From assembly GCA_040768665.1 (NCBI GenBank), contig JAXGMN010000010.1, positions 186,001 through 250,000 of the forward strand: a DNA stretch of 64,000 bases, read 5' to 3'. Each line of letters begins with the position of its first letter. Positions within the stretch are counted from its first letter, which is position 1. The notes beneath the pieces are model-generated. The model did not search any database, had not been told where the DNA came from, and saw only the letters and a program-made list of their open reading frames with translations. The position numbers and the translations under genes were made by a program. Source of the DNA: JABWBD01 sp040768665 (GTDB lineage: Bacteria > Planctomycetota > Planctomycetia > Pirellulales > Thermoguttaceae). Of the stretch, positions 1-9,300 are shown in pieces.

Positions 1-963
1 GATCGGCCGGCGGTAGTGGCTTGAAAGGAGGAAGAAGCGGATGTTCTCCGGGTCAAACTCCTTGAGCATCTGGCTGAACGCGCTGGAGCCCTTCGACTTG
101 CTGATCTTGCCGGCCGACTGCGACTCGAGGTCGCCTTCGGCCGGTCGCGTCGCTCGGCCGCCGACCTTGCCGACCTCGTGGGAAGCCTGCATCAGCCCGT
201 TGTGAAGCCAATAGCGAGCCATCGGTTTGCCGAACCGGCACTCGCTCTGGGCGATTTCGTTTTCGTGATGGGGAAAAACAAGGTCCAACCCCCCGCCGTG
301 AACGTCGAACGTCTCGCCCAGCAACCGGCTGCTCATCACGGAGCACTCGATATGCCAGCCGGGCCGGCCTTTTCCCCAAGGGCTGTCCCACGAAGGCTCG
401 CCCGGTTTCGCGCTTTTCCACAGGGCGAAGTCGGCCGAAGAATGCTTCCGCTCCGCCGTCTCCCCGCCTTCGCCGATCATCGATTCCAGGGTCCGGTGGC
501 TTAGCTTGCCGTAGTCGTCATCCTTGCTCACGTCGAAGTAGACGTCGCCATCGGACTCGTAGGCATAGCCCTGCTCGACGAGGTTCGCGGTGAACTCGAT
601 GATGTGGCCGATATGGTCCGTCGCTCGCGGGAAATGGTTGACGGTGTCGATCCCCATCGCCTCGAGGTTGTTCATATAGTCGCGAGTCATCTCCGCGGCG
701 ATGGCTTCCATCGGGATGCCGCGCCGACTCGCTTCGGCGATGAGCTTGTCGTCCACGTCGGTGATGTTGACGACCAGCGTCACGTCGTACCCGCTGTAGA
801 CGAGATAACGCTTGATCGCGTCGAAAATAACCGGGCCGACCATGTGGCCGATATGGCTGGGTTTGTAGACGGTGGGTCCGCACAGGTAAATGCCGACTTT
901 GCCCGGGCGGACCGGCTCGAACGGTTCCTTCGACTTCGACAGGGTGTTGTAGACGCGGATCAT
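1..963 (-). CDS. cysS: Cysteinyl-tRNA synthetase, 3' end cut by window
   Basis: Charges tRNA-Cys with cysteine in the cytoplasm. The 321 codons present start MIRVYNTLSKSKEPF and run off the left edge without a stop. They carry the class I signature CGPTVYKPSHIGH near residues 28-40, the ITDVDDK motif, and the KISKSKG version of the KMSKS loop close to the edge. Family members are about 460-500 residues, so roughly the C-terminal third (anticodon-binding region) is missing because of the window boundary, not because the gene is broken. It lies 80 bp downstream of ispF on the same strand, a pairing seen in many bacteria. The ATG at 963 is the start expected from the family N-terminus. Confidence 0.96.
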   Translation of the reverse strand, partial: MIRVYNTLSKSKEPFEPVRPGKVGIYLCGPTVYKPSHIGHMVGPVIFDAIKRYLVYSGYDVTLVVNITDVDDKLIAEASRRGIPMEAIAAEMTRDYMNNLEAMGIDTVNHFPRATDHIGHIIEFTANLVEQGYAYESDGDVYFDVSKDDDYGKLSHRTLESMIGEGGETAERKHSSADFALWKSAKPGEPSWDSPWGKGRPGWHIECSVMSSRLLGETFDVHGGGLDLVFPHHENEIAQSECRFGKPMARYWLHNGLMQASHEVGKVGGRATRPAEGDLESQSAGKISKSKGSSAFSQMLKEFDPENIRFFLLSSHYRRPI

Positions 964-1043
964 GGCGATTTCAGATGGTAGGGTGGTGTATTACGACTTC
1001 TCGGTGTACTGCTGTCTGAGACTCCGGCAGCAACCCGCGCGCT

Positions 1044-1547
1044 TCAAACCGGCAACAAAAGTGCAACACACTGCGCTTCAACGGCTTCTTCGCGACCAAC
1101 CGGCCCCACGCCTTCGCCGGTCTTGGCCTTGATCGATACCTGGTCGACGTCGACAGCCAGGATTTCGGCCACACGGCGGCGAATCCGCTCTTTCAGCGGT
1201 CCGAGTTTCGGCCGTTGGGCGTGGACGATGCAATCGAGATTGCCGATCTTCCATCCCGCCCCGGCAACCGCTTCGCCGGCCGCACGGAGCATCTCGGCCG
1301 AGTCTCGGCCACGATTCTCCGCCGCCGAATCCGGGAACCTCTCGCCGATGTCGCCCAGCCCGGCCGCGCCAAGCAGGGCGTCGGTCACGGCGTGCAGCAG
1401 GACATCGGCGTCGCTATGGCCGATCATCTCGCTGTCGCTGGGAACGTCTACCCCTCCCAAGCGGAGTGGTCCGCCAGGACGCAAGCGGTGCGTATCGTGG
1501 CCGATTCCGACGCGTGCGACGTGCGTAGCTTGGCCCTCCGGGTGCAA
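1044..1547 (-). CDS. ispF: 2-C-methyl-D-erythritol 2,4-cyclodiphosphate synthase
   Basis: Catalyses the MEP (non-mevalonate) isoprenoid pathway step that converts CDP-ME 2-phosphate to MEcPP with release of CMP. The 167 residues match the family length. Metal ligands are visible as GHDTH (Asp18, His20) and HSDADVLLHA (His52), and the GDIGERFPD segment follows. The only in-frame initiator upstream of the conserved VGIGHDTH is a TTG at 1547; an in-frame stop lies two codons before it and no ATG or GTG lies between, so a non-ATG start is likely. An AGGAG directly abuts the TTG and a GGAGG lies inside the first codons, so exact initiation is uncertain. It sits immediately upstream of cysS. Confidence 0.95.
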   Translation of the reverse strand: MHPEGQATHVARVGIGHDTHRLRPGGPLRLGGVDVPSDSEMIGHSDADVLLHAVTDALLGAAGLGDIGERFPDSAAENRGRDSAEMLRAAGEAVAGAGWKIGNLDCIVHAQRPKLGPLKERIRRRVAEILAVDVDQVSIKAKTGEGVGPVGREEAVEAQCVALLLPV

Positions 1548-1660
1548 CTCCTAGCAACGTAACTTCTTTTGTGCGCGGATTATAGCGGCAAAGGAGGCCC
1601 GGGGGAAGATGGAACAGGCGGGGCGAAATTGCGGCGTGGTTCCGATGCGGGTAACAACGG

Positions 1661-1699
1661 GTAGGTCCCGCTTGCCGAGACTCGGCAAGCGGGACGTAC
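1661..1699. repeat. Palindromic repeat, family F copy 1
   Basis: Two 19-bp arms with one mismatch, separated by one base; the arm reads GTAGGTCCCGCTTGCCGAG. The same 19 bases begin the larger inverted repeat at 22687. It lies in the 326-bp gap between divergent ispF and the radical SAM gene. That gap also holds a short ACCCCAC/GTGGGGT hairpin near 1738-1758. No gene or convincing promoter was recognised in the gap. Confidence 0.8.
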
Positions 1700-1873
1700 T
1701 TCTGCTCAACCCCACCCCGATCGGGCTGCGGAGCCTCTACCCCACGGAGCTGTGGGGTTTACGGATGTATTACACAGCAAATACTCATTGGTGACCCTAC
1801 GGCCGACGATCCGCTTTACAATATTGCCTTGTCCGGGCTCCCTATCCGTTCAGCCTTGTGAGAGCAAACGACG

Positions 1874-3649
1874 ATGCAACATTCCATCGAAAGCGACAAG
1901 TCCTCTGCGGCCACCCATCCTCTCGGCTCCCGCGCCAAGGTATTGTTGACGAGCGTATTCGGCCCCTATGCCCAGGACGACGACTACGGCAGCCGGGCGC
2001 TCAATCCGATGGAGTTGTACCAGAACCAGGTCACTCGGGTGCAGGGGCCGTTTTCGTTGCGGATGTTCCACCGGTCCTGGGGGCTGATGCTGATCCAGAA
2101 CAACATTGAAGCCCCGACCAGGATGCTCGATTTTCCGACGCTCGAACGGTTCATTGAAGAGATACGCACTCATAAGTACGACGTCGTCGGCATTTCCGCG
2201 ATTACGCCCAACGAATTGAAGGTCCGAAAGATGTGCGAGCTCATCCGCCAATATCTTCCGGAAGCGACGATTGTCGTCGGCGGGCACATCGCCAACGTCC
2301 CCGATCTGGCCCAACGGGTCGACGCCGATCACGTCGTCAAGGGCGAGGGTGTGCGTTGGTTCCGCCAGTTTCTCGGAGAACAGGCCGATCGTCCGATCCG
2401 CCACCCGCTGATCACCTCCGGTCTCGGCACGCGCAACGTCGGGATCACGGTGCGGGACAAGCCCGGCGACGTGGCCGCCACGCTGATCCCGTCGGTCGGC
2501 TGCCCCCTGGGCTGCAATTTCTGCTCAACGTCGGCCATGTTCGGCGGCAAGGGAAAGTTCGTCAATTTTTATCACACCGGGGACGAACTGTTCGATATCA
2601 TGTGCCAATTGGAAGAGCGGATGAAGGTGAGCTCCTTCTTCGTCATGGACGAGAACTTCCTCTTCCACCGAAAACGGGCCTTGCGGCTTCTGGAACTCAT
2701 GAAGGAGCACGACAAGGCGTGGTCGCTCTATGTCTTCAGCTCGGCCAACGTGCTTCGCTCGTACACGCTGGAGCAACTCGTCGGGCTGGGGATCTCCTGG
2801 GTGTGGATGGGCCTGGAGGGCGAAGACAGCCAGTACACGAAGCTCCACGGGACCAACGCCCACGAACTGGTCAAGCTGCTGCAGTCGCACGGCATTCGCG
2901 TGCTCGGCTCGAGCATTCTCTGCCTGGAAAACCACACGCCGGAAAACATCGACTCGGTGATCGATTTCGCCGTGAGTTATGACACCGATTTCCACCAGTT
3001 CATGCTCTACACGCCGATCCCGGGCACGCCGCTGCACGCCGAGCTTTCGGCCAAGGGCATGATGAAGGACCCCAGCGAATACCACCTGGCGGATATACAC
3101 GGCCAGGATATTCTCAACTACCGTCATGCGCACATCCGGAACGGCGAGGAATCGGAATACCTGGTCCGCGCGTTCCAGCGCGATTTCGAGGTGAATGGGC
3201 CGAGCATCATGCGGATCGTCCGCACGACCCTGGCAGGGTGGAAGCGTTACAAGAACGATCCCGATCCGCGGGTTCGCCGCCGCTATGCATGGGAATCTCG
3301 CGAACTGAGCACGACGTTCTCGGCCGTGATGGGCGCCATACGCCTCTACTACCGCGACAACCCGCGGATGCATGGCATAGCTACCGCGATCCTTGAGGAT
3401 CTGGCCAGGGAATTCGGTCTGAAATCGCGGCTCGCAGCATCTCTGGGCGGCCGATACGTTCTGCACAAGATCCGCCGTGAGGAGAACCGGCTGGCGCGTG
3501 GTTGGACCTACGAGCCGCCCACGTTTTACGAAGCGAACTTCACGGTTTCGGGCGCCCAGCCGTGTGGCTCGGTGCTGAGCCGGGTGGCTCCGCCGCCCAC
3601 GAAGGCCGATGTCAGGGAGCTTCCTCAGGTGGTGACCCTGGGTTCGTGA
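1874..3649 (+). CDS. B12-binding domain radical SAM protein
   Basis: A 591-residue radical SAM enzyme with a cobalamin-binding-type N-terminal region. Residues about 95-170 have the Rossmann-like pattern of these domains (YDVVGISAIT, IVVGGHIANVPD, DHVVKGEG), but I see no DxHxxG cobalamin ligand motif at the usual place, which is common in this superfamily. The [4Fe-4S] cluster site is CPLGCNFC (Cys210, Cys214, Cys217). Later segments (FVMDENFLFHRKRALRL, WMGLEGED, TPIPGTPLH) are typical of the radical SAM barrel. The C-terminal 150 residues are basic and unassigned. The substrate cannot be told; relatives methylate, rearrange or cleave lipids, hopanoids, tetrapyrroles and other metabolites. 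It stands alone, followed about 210 bp later by a two-component pair on the same strand. Confidence 0.88.
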   Translation: MQHSIESDKSSAATHPLGSRAKVLLTSVFGPYAQDDDYGSRALNPMELYQNQVTRVQGPFSLRMFHRSWGLMLIQNNIEAPTRMLDFPTLERFIEEIRTHKYDVVGISAITPNELKVRKMCELIRQYLPEATIVVGGHIANVPDLAQRVDADHVVKGEGVRWFRQFLGEQADRPIRHPLITSGLGTRNVGITVRDKPGDVAATLIPSVGCPLGCNFCSTSAMFGGKGKFVNFYHTGDELFDIMCQLEERMKVSSFFVMDENFLFHRKRALRLLELMKEHDKAWSLYVFSSANVLRSYTLEQLVGLGISWVWMGLEGEDSQYTKLHGTNAHELVKLLQSHGIRVLGSSILCLENHTPENIDSVIDFAVSYDTDFHQFMLYTPIPGTPLHAELSAKGMMKDPSEYHLADIHGQDILNYRHAHIRNGEESEYLVRAFQRDFEVNGPSIMRIVRTTLAGWKRYKNDPDPRVRRRYAWESRELSTTFSAVMGAIRLYYRDNPRMHGIATAILEDLAREFGLKSRLAASLGGRYVLHKIRREENRLARGWTYEPPTFYEANFTVSGAQPCGSVLSRVAPPPTKADVRELPQVVTLGS

Positions 3650-3859
3650 GGGCTGGGGAGTTCCATCTTGATCGCACGTCTCGACCGGCTCCGTCAGAAC
3701 GCGGCAAATCGTGGCATTTTCGCCGGCGGAGGGGTGGAATCGCGAGATTTCGATCCCTCCGCGGCAAAGTCCGCTTTCCAATTGGCACAGATTTCGTCCG
3801 CATGGTATCCTGGCACGAGGATCCCCCGATGGTCTGAACTCTCCCGGTGCCGAGTTTCC

Positions 3860-4825
3860 ATGTCTAGCCGCCGCTCCCTGAGCCTTGCGATCACCCTCGC
3901 CGTCGTGATGATCGTGCTGCTGGTTGTCTTGACGGTGGGCTGGGTGCTCGTCAACGTTTTCAACGCACTGGCGAACACGGAAGTCGCACCGCTCTACTGG
4001 ACGCTGCTGTCGGTCGGAACGACGTTCATCGTCCTCTTGGTGGTGGGGGTGGTGATGTACCTCGCCCTTTCGGTCAAGGCGATCAACCTGAACCGGCGAC
4101 AGTCGAACTTCGTCGACAGCGTGACGCATGAGTTGAAGTCGCCGATCGCCTCGCTGAAACTCTACCTGCAGACGCTCAACCGCCGGCAACTGAGCGAAGG
4201 CGAGCAGGCGGCCTTCTATCAGTCCATGCTTGAGGAGGTGGAACGGCTGGACCAGCTCATCAACCACGTCCTCGATGCCGGGCGCGTGGAAACCGGGCAC
4301 ATCGAGGGGAGCGTCGAGGAGGTTGCGCTCGAGCCGCTCTTGAAAGACTGCGCCGAGATGACGTGCGTCCGCTACCGCATGCCGGAGCACCTGCTGAACC
4401 TCGACGTCGAACCGTGCAAGGTCCGCGCGCGGCGCGCCGCGTTGGACATGATCTTCCGCAACCTGATCGACAATGCGGTCAAATATGCCGGCCAGGAGCC
4501 GTGCGTCGACATCAAGACGCGAGTGGACAACGGATGGGCGATCACGCGGGTGAGCGACAACGGCCGCGGAATCCCGCCCCAGATGCGGCGAAAGATCTTT
4601 GGCCGGTTCGTGCGGCTAGGTTCGGAACTGCAACGAAAAGAGTCGGGTACCGGCCTGGGACTCTACATCGTCCGCACCCTCGTCCGCCGTCTCGGTGGAA
4701 CCATCCAAGTGGAAGACCGTCCCACGGGGTGCGGGACGGTGTTTGAAGTCCGACTGCCGGGCTCGGCGCTTGCCGAGGAGCCGCAACCCGTCCCGGCTTC
4801 AGCGCCGAGCATTTCTCCCGCATGA
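3860..4825 (+). CDS. Two-component sensor histidine kinase
   Basis: A membrane-bound sensor kinase of 321 residues that should autophosphorylate on His90 (VTHELKSPIASL) and pass phosphate to the regulator encoded next. Two hydrophobic helices (about 9-33 and 48-70) are separated by only some 15 residues, so there is no real extracytoplasmic sensing domain; this is the architecture of intramembrane-sensing kinases. The ATPase domain has the N box NLIDNAVKYA, G1 DNGRGIPP and G2 GTGLGLYIVR. The open frame extends upstream to 3668, but the ATG at 3860 just before the first membrane helix is preferred because the upstream part looks non-coding. The response regulator gene begins 22 bp downstream. 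Confidence 0.92.
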   Translation: MSSRRSLSLAITLAVVMIVLLVVLTVGWVLVNVFNALANTEVAPLYWTLLSVGTTFIVLLVVGVVMYLALSVKAINLNRRQSNFVDSVTHELKSPIASLKLYLQTLNRRQLSEGEQAAFYQSMLEEVERLDQLINHVLDAGRVETGHIEGSVEEVALEPLLKDCAEMTCVRYRMPEHLLNLDVEPCKVRARRAALDMIFRNLIDNAVKYAGQEPCVDIKTRVDNGWAITRVSDNGRGIPPQMRRKIFGRFVRLGSELQRKESGTGLGLYIVRTLVRRLGGTIQVEDRPTGCGTVFEVRLPGSALAEEPQPVPASAPSISPA

Positions 4826-4847
4826 CGCGTCGAGTGATTGGCTCGCC

Positions 4848-5576
4848 ATGGCGAACGGCAAACACATTCTGGTCGTCGAAGACGAGAAGCATCTGGCCAC
4901 CGGGATTCAGTACAATCTCGAGGCCGAAGGCTACCGTGTCACGACGGTCGGCGACGGGCCTTCGGCACTGAAGTACATCGAGGAGAACCGCGGCGACGTC
5001 GATCTCGTGGTCCTCGACATCATGCTCCCGGGGATGAGCGGCTACGCGGTTTGCGAGGCTCTCCGCGCGGCCGACGAGATCATGCCGGTCCTGATCCTCA
5101 GTGCCCGCACGCTTGCGGAAGATCGAACGCGGGGGTTCGACGTGGGAGCCGATCAGTATCTGACCAAGCCGTTCGACCTCGACGAGTTTCTCAGCCGGGT
5201 CAAGAGTCTGCTGGCGATGCACGCTCGCCGGGTCCGGTCCGCGGCCGGGGAGCAGTCGCCGATCGCGTCGTACAGCTTCGCCAACGTGGAAATCCACTTC
5301 GATACGTTCGAACTGACCGTCGGCGGCGAAGTGGTCCGGATGACGCAACTGGAAATGAAGCTCTTGCGTTACTTCGTCGAACATGAAGGGCGCATCGTCA
5401 CCCGCCGCGAACTCCTGGAAAACGTCTGGGACCTTCCGGGCCATCTCTCGACGCGGGCGCCCGACCAGTTCATCCTGCGCCTTCGGAAAGCCATTGAGCC
5501 CGATCCGGCCCGCCCCCGCCACCTGTTGACGCTCCGTGACGCGGGCTATCGGTTTGTCGCGGAACCGGAGGGCTGA
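4848..5576 (+). CDS. OmpR/PhoB-family response regulator
   Basis: Cytoplasmic transcription regulator of 242 residues, presumed partner of the kinase 22 bp upstream. The receiver domain (about 5-120) has the acidic pocket (VVEDE, Glu11-Asp12), the phospho-acceptor Asp57 in VVLDIMLPG, and Lys107 in YLTKPFD. The C-terminal winged helix (about 140-242) has the family pattern TQLEMKLLRYFVEHEGRI, then RRELLENVW, and ends with RDAGYRFV. The start at 4848 is chosen because the receiver fold begins at residue 5 of that reading. Target genes cannot be identified. About 190 bp of non-coding DNA with a dispersed repeat follows. Confidence 0.94.
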   Translation: MANGKHILVVEDEKHLATGIQYNLEAEGYRVTTVGDGPSALKYIEENRGDVDLVVLDIMLPGMSGYAVCEALRAADEIMPVLILSARTLAEDRTRGFDVGADQYLTKPFDLDEFLSRVKSLLAMHARRVRSAAGEQSPIASYSFANVEIHFDTFELTVGGEVVRMTQLEMKLLRYFVEHEGRIVTRRELLENVWDLPGHLSTRAPDQFILRLRKAIEPDPARPRHLLTLRDAGYRFVAEPEG

Positions 5577-5624
5577 TCCAGTTAGGGTTATGCACTCCGT
5601 AAAGGTCCTGTGGCGCAGCAAATT

Positions 5625-5730
5625 CGTCGTTTAACCGCAGCGCGCAACGACGGGCCGCGCGTGGGGCGGAGCGCCGCGCGGCGATCGGTCACCGGAGCGC
5701 GGCCCGTTGGGCACTGCGGTTAAACGACCT
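5625..5730. repeat. Dispersed palindromic repeat, family B copy 1
   Basis: Inverted arms built on GTCGTTTAACCGCAG and its complement CTGCGGTTAAACGAC, each followed inward by a GGGCCGCGCG or GCGCGGCCCGTTGGGC block. The same arms occur at 28840-28966 and, as one arm, near 56815-56906. The element is intergenic, between the response regulator gene and the zinc-ribbon gene. Confidence 0.8.
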
Positions 5731-5765
5731 TGAAGGGACTGGGTCCCCGATGCTCTCGGCCATCG

Positions 5766-6014
5766 CTAGCCGGCCCGGAGAATCAGAATCATCGCTTCCG
5801 AGCAGATGCCCGTGACCAGAACGAGTTGAAAGGAAGAAATCGCTACCGGATTTCCGGCGCCACAATACTGACAAACGCTATCCCAGAAATGGACGCGTTT
5901 TCCGCATTCGCGGCAGCTTCGCCACTGTTCAACCGACTGATACCACCACCGTTTCAAAACGGCCAGTCCGCAACCGGCAATCCGGCAGACCTGAGATTGA
6001 GCGTTCGCTAACAT
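5766..6014 (-). CDS. Small zinc-ribbon protein with hydrophobic tail
   Basis: An 82-residue protein. Two CxxC knuckles (Cys34-Cys37 in RSCRECGKRV and Cys48-Cys51 in VCQYCGAGNP) spaced by ten residues form a plausible zinc ribbon. The last 20 or so residues (FQLVLVTGICSEAMILILR) are hydrophobic enough for one membrane segment. I recognise the type as a small ribbon-plus-membrane protein but not a named family. The start at 6014 is chosen over an upstream ATG at 6062 because AAGGAG lies about 14 bases before it and the extra 16 residues fall near a repeat element. It lies downstream of and parallel to the HzsA-like gene, with a repeat between them. Function unknown. Confidence 0.55.
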   Translation of the reverse strand: MLANAQSQVCRIAGCGLAVLKRWWYQSVEQWRSCRECGKRVHFWDSVCQYCGAGNPVAISSFQLVLVTGICSEAMILILRAG

Positions 6015-6044
6015 GTCTCTTGATCGTACTCCTTTTGCTGGGAA

Positions 6045-6185
6045 CCAATCCGTGGTAACCATTCACGGGGCGGAAGAGAGGGGAACAGGTCCATGTTTTC
6101 GGCCGACGTCTTTCGCGACAAAATGCCTGAACCCGCCGAAAAATGGACCAGTCGCCAGCCGCGAGCGTGAACGGTTACCAATCCG
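6045..6185. repeat. Dispersed inverted repeat, family D copy 1
   Basis: Imperfect long palindrome. Outer arms carry GTAACC-A/G-TTCACG; inner arms carry AACAGGTCCATGTTTTCGGCC on the left and the complement of GGTCCATTTTTCGGC on the right. A second copy with the same inner arms lies at 60428-60538. It occupies most of the 321-bp gap between the zinc-ribbon gene and the HzsA-like gene; nothing else is seen in that gap. Confidence 0.75.
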
Positions 6186-6335
6186 TGCTCTTGATCCTTG
6201 CCCATTGAAACAGGTAGGTTATTTTCGGCCGACTGTCAAATGGCAAGCGGGCTTGCACACGGCCGTGTATCGCGCAGTCTGCCGCGAAAACTCCGGGGTT
6301 GTGAATAATCCGGGCAAGCCTATCGGGCACACCGC

Positions 6336-9300
6336 TCAGTCGGCCGGACGAGCGTCGTGCAGTCCGGCAATCCGGCTCTCTGCCTGGGACGGCGGGAGGA
6401 CCGCTTCGAGATCGCGCCGTGGACGCTGCAAGGCGGTGCGTGTGGCCGCGTGAAGGAGTTCGAGCACGGCTCGGTGGTCCGGGTCGCTCTCGCCGGTATA
6501 AACGGCCCGGCCGCAATTCTCGACGCCATCGGCCGCCCGCCCGAGCGGGGCCACCAGGAAGCGGCTCCTCTCGGGGTGAGCCAGATCGATCCAATCCAGT
6601 CGCGTGATTTCCCCCGGCTTGTGGCACTCGCCGCAACGGCGAGCGTGAATCGCCGTCAGGTCTGCAAGCAGTTGGCGGTCGGCGGGCAAATCGTAGGGTT
6701 GCGGATCTTGCCGCTTGTTGATAAAGGCGTCGTGGTACGGGCCGTTCAGGTCGATCCATGTCACCAGCCGCAGCCAATCCTCCTCCGAGAGTTTCGCTCG
6801 CTTGCTGCACGCCCCGGTGCGGAGTACCTCGACCAGCTTGCTCCTGTGCGAGCCGAATGCTAGAGGAAGCGTAATCCTGGCGTCCTCGCCCACGTTGGAG
6901 CGCGCGACGAGACCATGCTCGAGGATCGTGTCGTAGGCGCGGTTGTGGCGGGCCGTGAGGCCGCCCGAGAAATCCAACCCGGCGGCGGGATTCAATCCGC
7001 AGTGGCATCCGGTGCAGTGGCGGTCGAACACCGGCTGGACGTCGCGGAGAAAGCTCATCGGCCGAGTGCCCCAGGGCGGCGGATTCGGTACGACCGGATC
7101 CTTCAAGAGCGCCAATGGAAATCGACCGTCTTCGGGGGTGCCGACCTCCTGCCGACTCTCGTGACAACCAACGCAGCCGCGCGATTCGCCGGGCTGGAAG
7201 CTGATAAATGACCGCATTCGCCGCAATTCCATCTGGTTCTCGTCGAGGATCTGGAAGTAGACCGCCTCGTCGGCCGGGACCGTGAAGTGGGCGCTGCCGT
7301 CGGGTTCAACGGGTACGGTGCCAAGCACCCGCGCCGGCGTCCAGTTGATCATTACCTGTTTCACGTCGGGCTCGTACCGCTGTCCGCCGTAGGTGTTGCA
7401 GTAAGGCCATTGAAGCCGCTGCGAGATCCGCAGGTAGCGAATCTTCTCGCGCGGCACGCCCGGCACCCCCCTCCCGACATCGGCGACCACGCACGTGGCA
7501 TGGGGTTGAGCCGGTTCGGTAACGTCGGCCACCATCGGCGGGCGCGGCCGCGGGCGGAGTGGAATCGGGCTGAAACAGGAGATCGACGGATCGCGGTAGA
7601 TCAGCTCCTTCGTGCCGTAAACGTCCACCAGGTAGAGCGCATAGCCGGTTGCATCGACCTCGCTCGCCGGCCCTTTCGGCGGACGCTTCGGATCGCCGTA
7701 GCTGTACGACACGAGAAAAGCCGTTTCGGAAAGCGGCCAGGGAGTCATGTAGTAGCCGCCGGCGCCCATCACTCCTCCCTCGGCGACAGTCCGGCCCGAC
7801 ATGCCGCCCTCCGGCGGCTCGATGCCGGGAGTGACGATGCGGATGCCGTCGGGATTGTTCATTCCGCGGTGGGCGTCGATCACAACGACCGGTCCGGCCG
7901 CGAGCGTGTGATGACCGGTGGCGACTGCGGCCAGTTTCGAACTGCCGGGAATCGATCGCATATCCTCCAGGGCCCAGGGATCGTTGAAGTGCTGCTTGAA
8001 AAGCGCGTCGGCCCCGGTGCCGTCGGGCCGCACGACCCACACCGACTGGATGTTGGCCCAGCCGCGTTCCTGGTATTCCCACCGAGTGTAAGCGACCGAT
8101 CCGTCGTCGAGCGTGTGCGGCAGGTAGTCGCCGTCCTTGCTGACGCTCATCCGACGGATGCGGCTGCCGTCGGGCTTCATGACGTACAGATTGCACGAGG
8201 TCTCATCCTTGTCATACTCGTTGCACTGCAACGAGCAGCCGCACCGCTCGGAGACAAAGACGATGTCGCCGTTGGGCAGGTACGTTGGATCCAGATCGCT
8301 CCACTCGCCGTCGGTCAACTGCCGCAGGTTCTTGCCATCGGCGCCGATTTCGAAAAGATGGGTCGGCTCGACGGTACGGCGGAGCTCAAAGCTGGTTCGC
8401 CGGTCGATCCACCCTTCCGGGGGCTCGTTGGTTTCCGACTTCGCGTAGCCGAAGACGATTCGATCGGCATTCCACCAAAGGTCGATGCCGTGGACGTGGC
8501 CGGGCCCGAGTTGGCCGTTGATCAAGCGGCGGACTTCGCCCGCGTTTGCACCGGATAAACGCAGCGTGCAGAGATCCCCACCAGGCCGCGAACACCAGGG
8601 CATGTGGTTGAGGCAAACGTCGGGATAGGTCTCCTGGGTGAAGCGTTTGACGAAGAGCAACTCGTCGAAGTCGAGCTTCGGGTTCTCAAGGGCGATGCGA
8701 CGAGCCAGCCAGCGGGCCCGCCGGTACAATGCTCGCCGGGCCTCGGGATTCGGCCCCGTGGTCCGCTCATTGGCTGCCAATTCGTCGGCGCGGGCCGTAA
8801 GTTCGCTTATTTCCTGCCCCGGCGCGATCCCGAATTCCGTGGCGAGGCGCTCGGCCCGCTGAAGGACTTCTCCGAGCGGCTCGATCGAGAAACACCGACT
8901 GTCGAGGAAATCCACCGAGCCCTGCCGGGCCTTCACGATGAGTGCTGCGGGGCCTTCGTGCTCGACAGGAAAGGCGAAGGACATCCGGCCACCGGTCGAC
9001 AATTGCCGCTCTACCACAATCTCGCGCTCGGGACGAAAGGGGGTAAAGACCACCGTTTCCACGCACAGGTGGATCGGAGAGTCGAGCGGGCCGTCGGGCC
9101 GGAGTTCGAGTATCAAGCGGTTTTTGCCGAAACCGAGCCTCGGTTCTTCGGGAAAGACGACTTCCCAGGCGCCGCCGGCCGCCACGCGCAAGGGAGCCCC
9201 TTCGGCCGGCTGAAGACGTTCGGGAAATCCGGCCTTGAACCGGCTGAGCGGCAGCGCCAGCTCGACCGTTGTGCGGCCCTGATGTCGAACGAGTCGGGAC

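Noticed and set aside
2525..4390. Long minus-strand open frame across the radical SAM and kinase genes
   Set aside because: Antisense shadow of two genes with clear catalytic motifs; no ribosome-binding site or domain.
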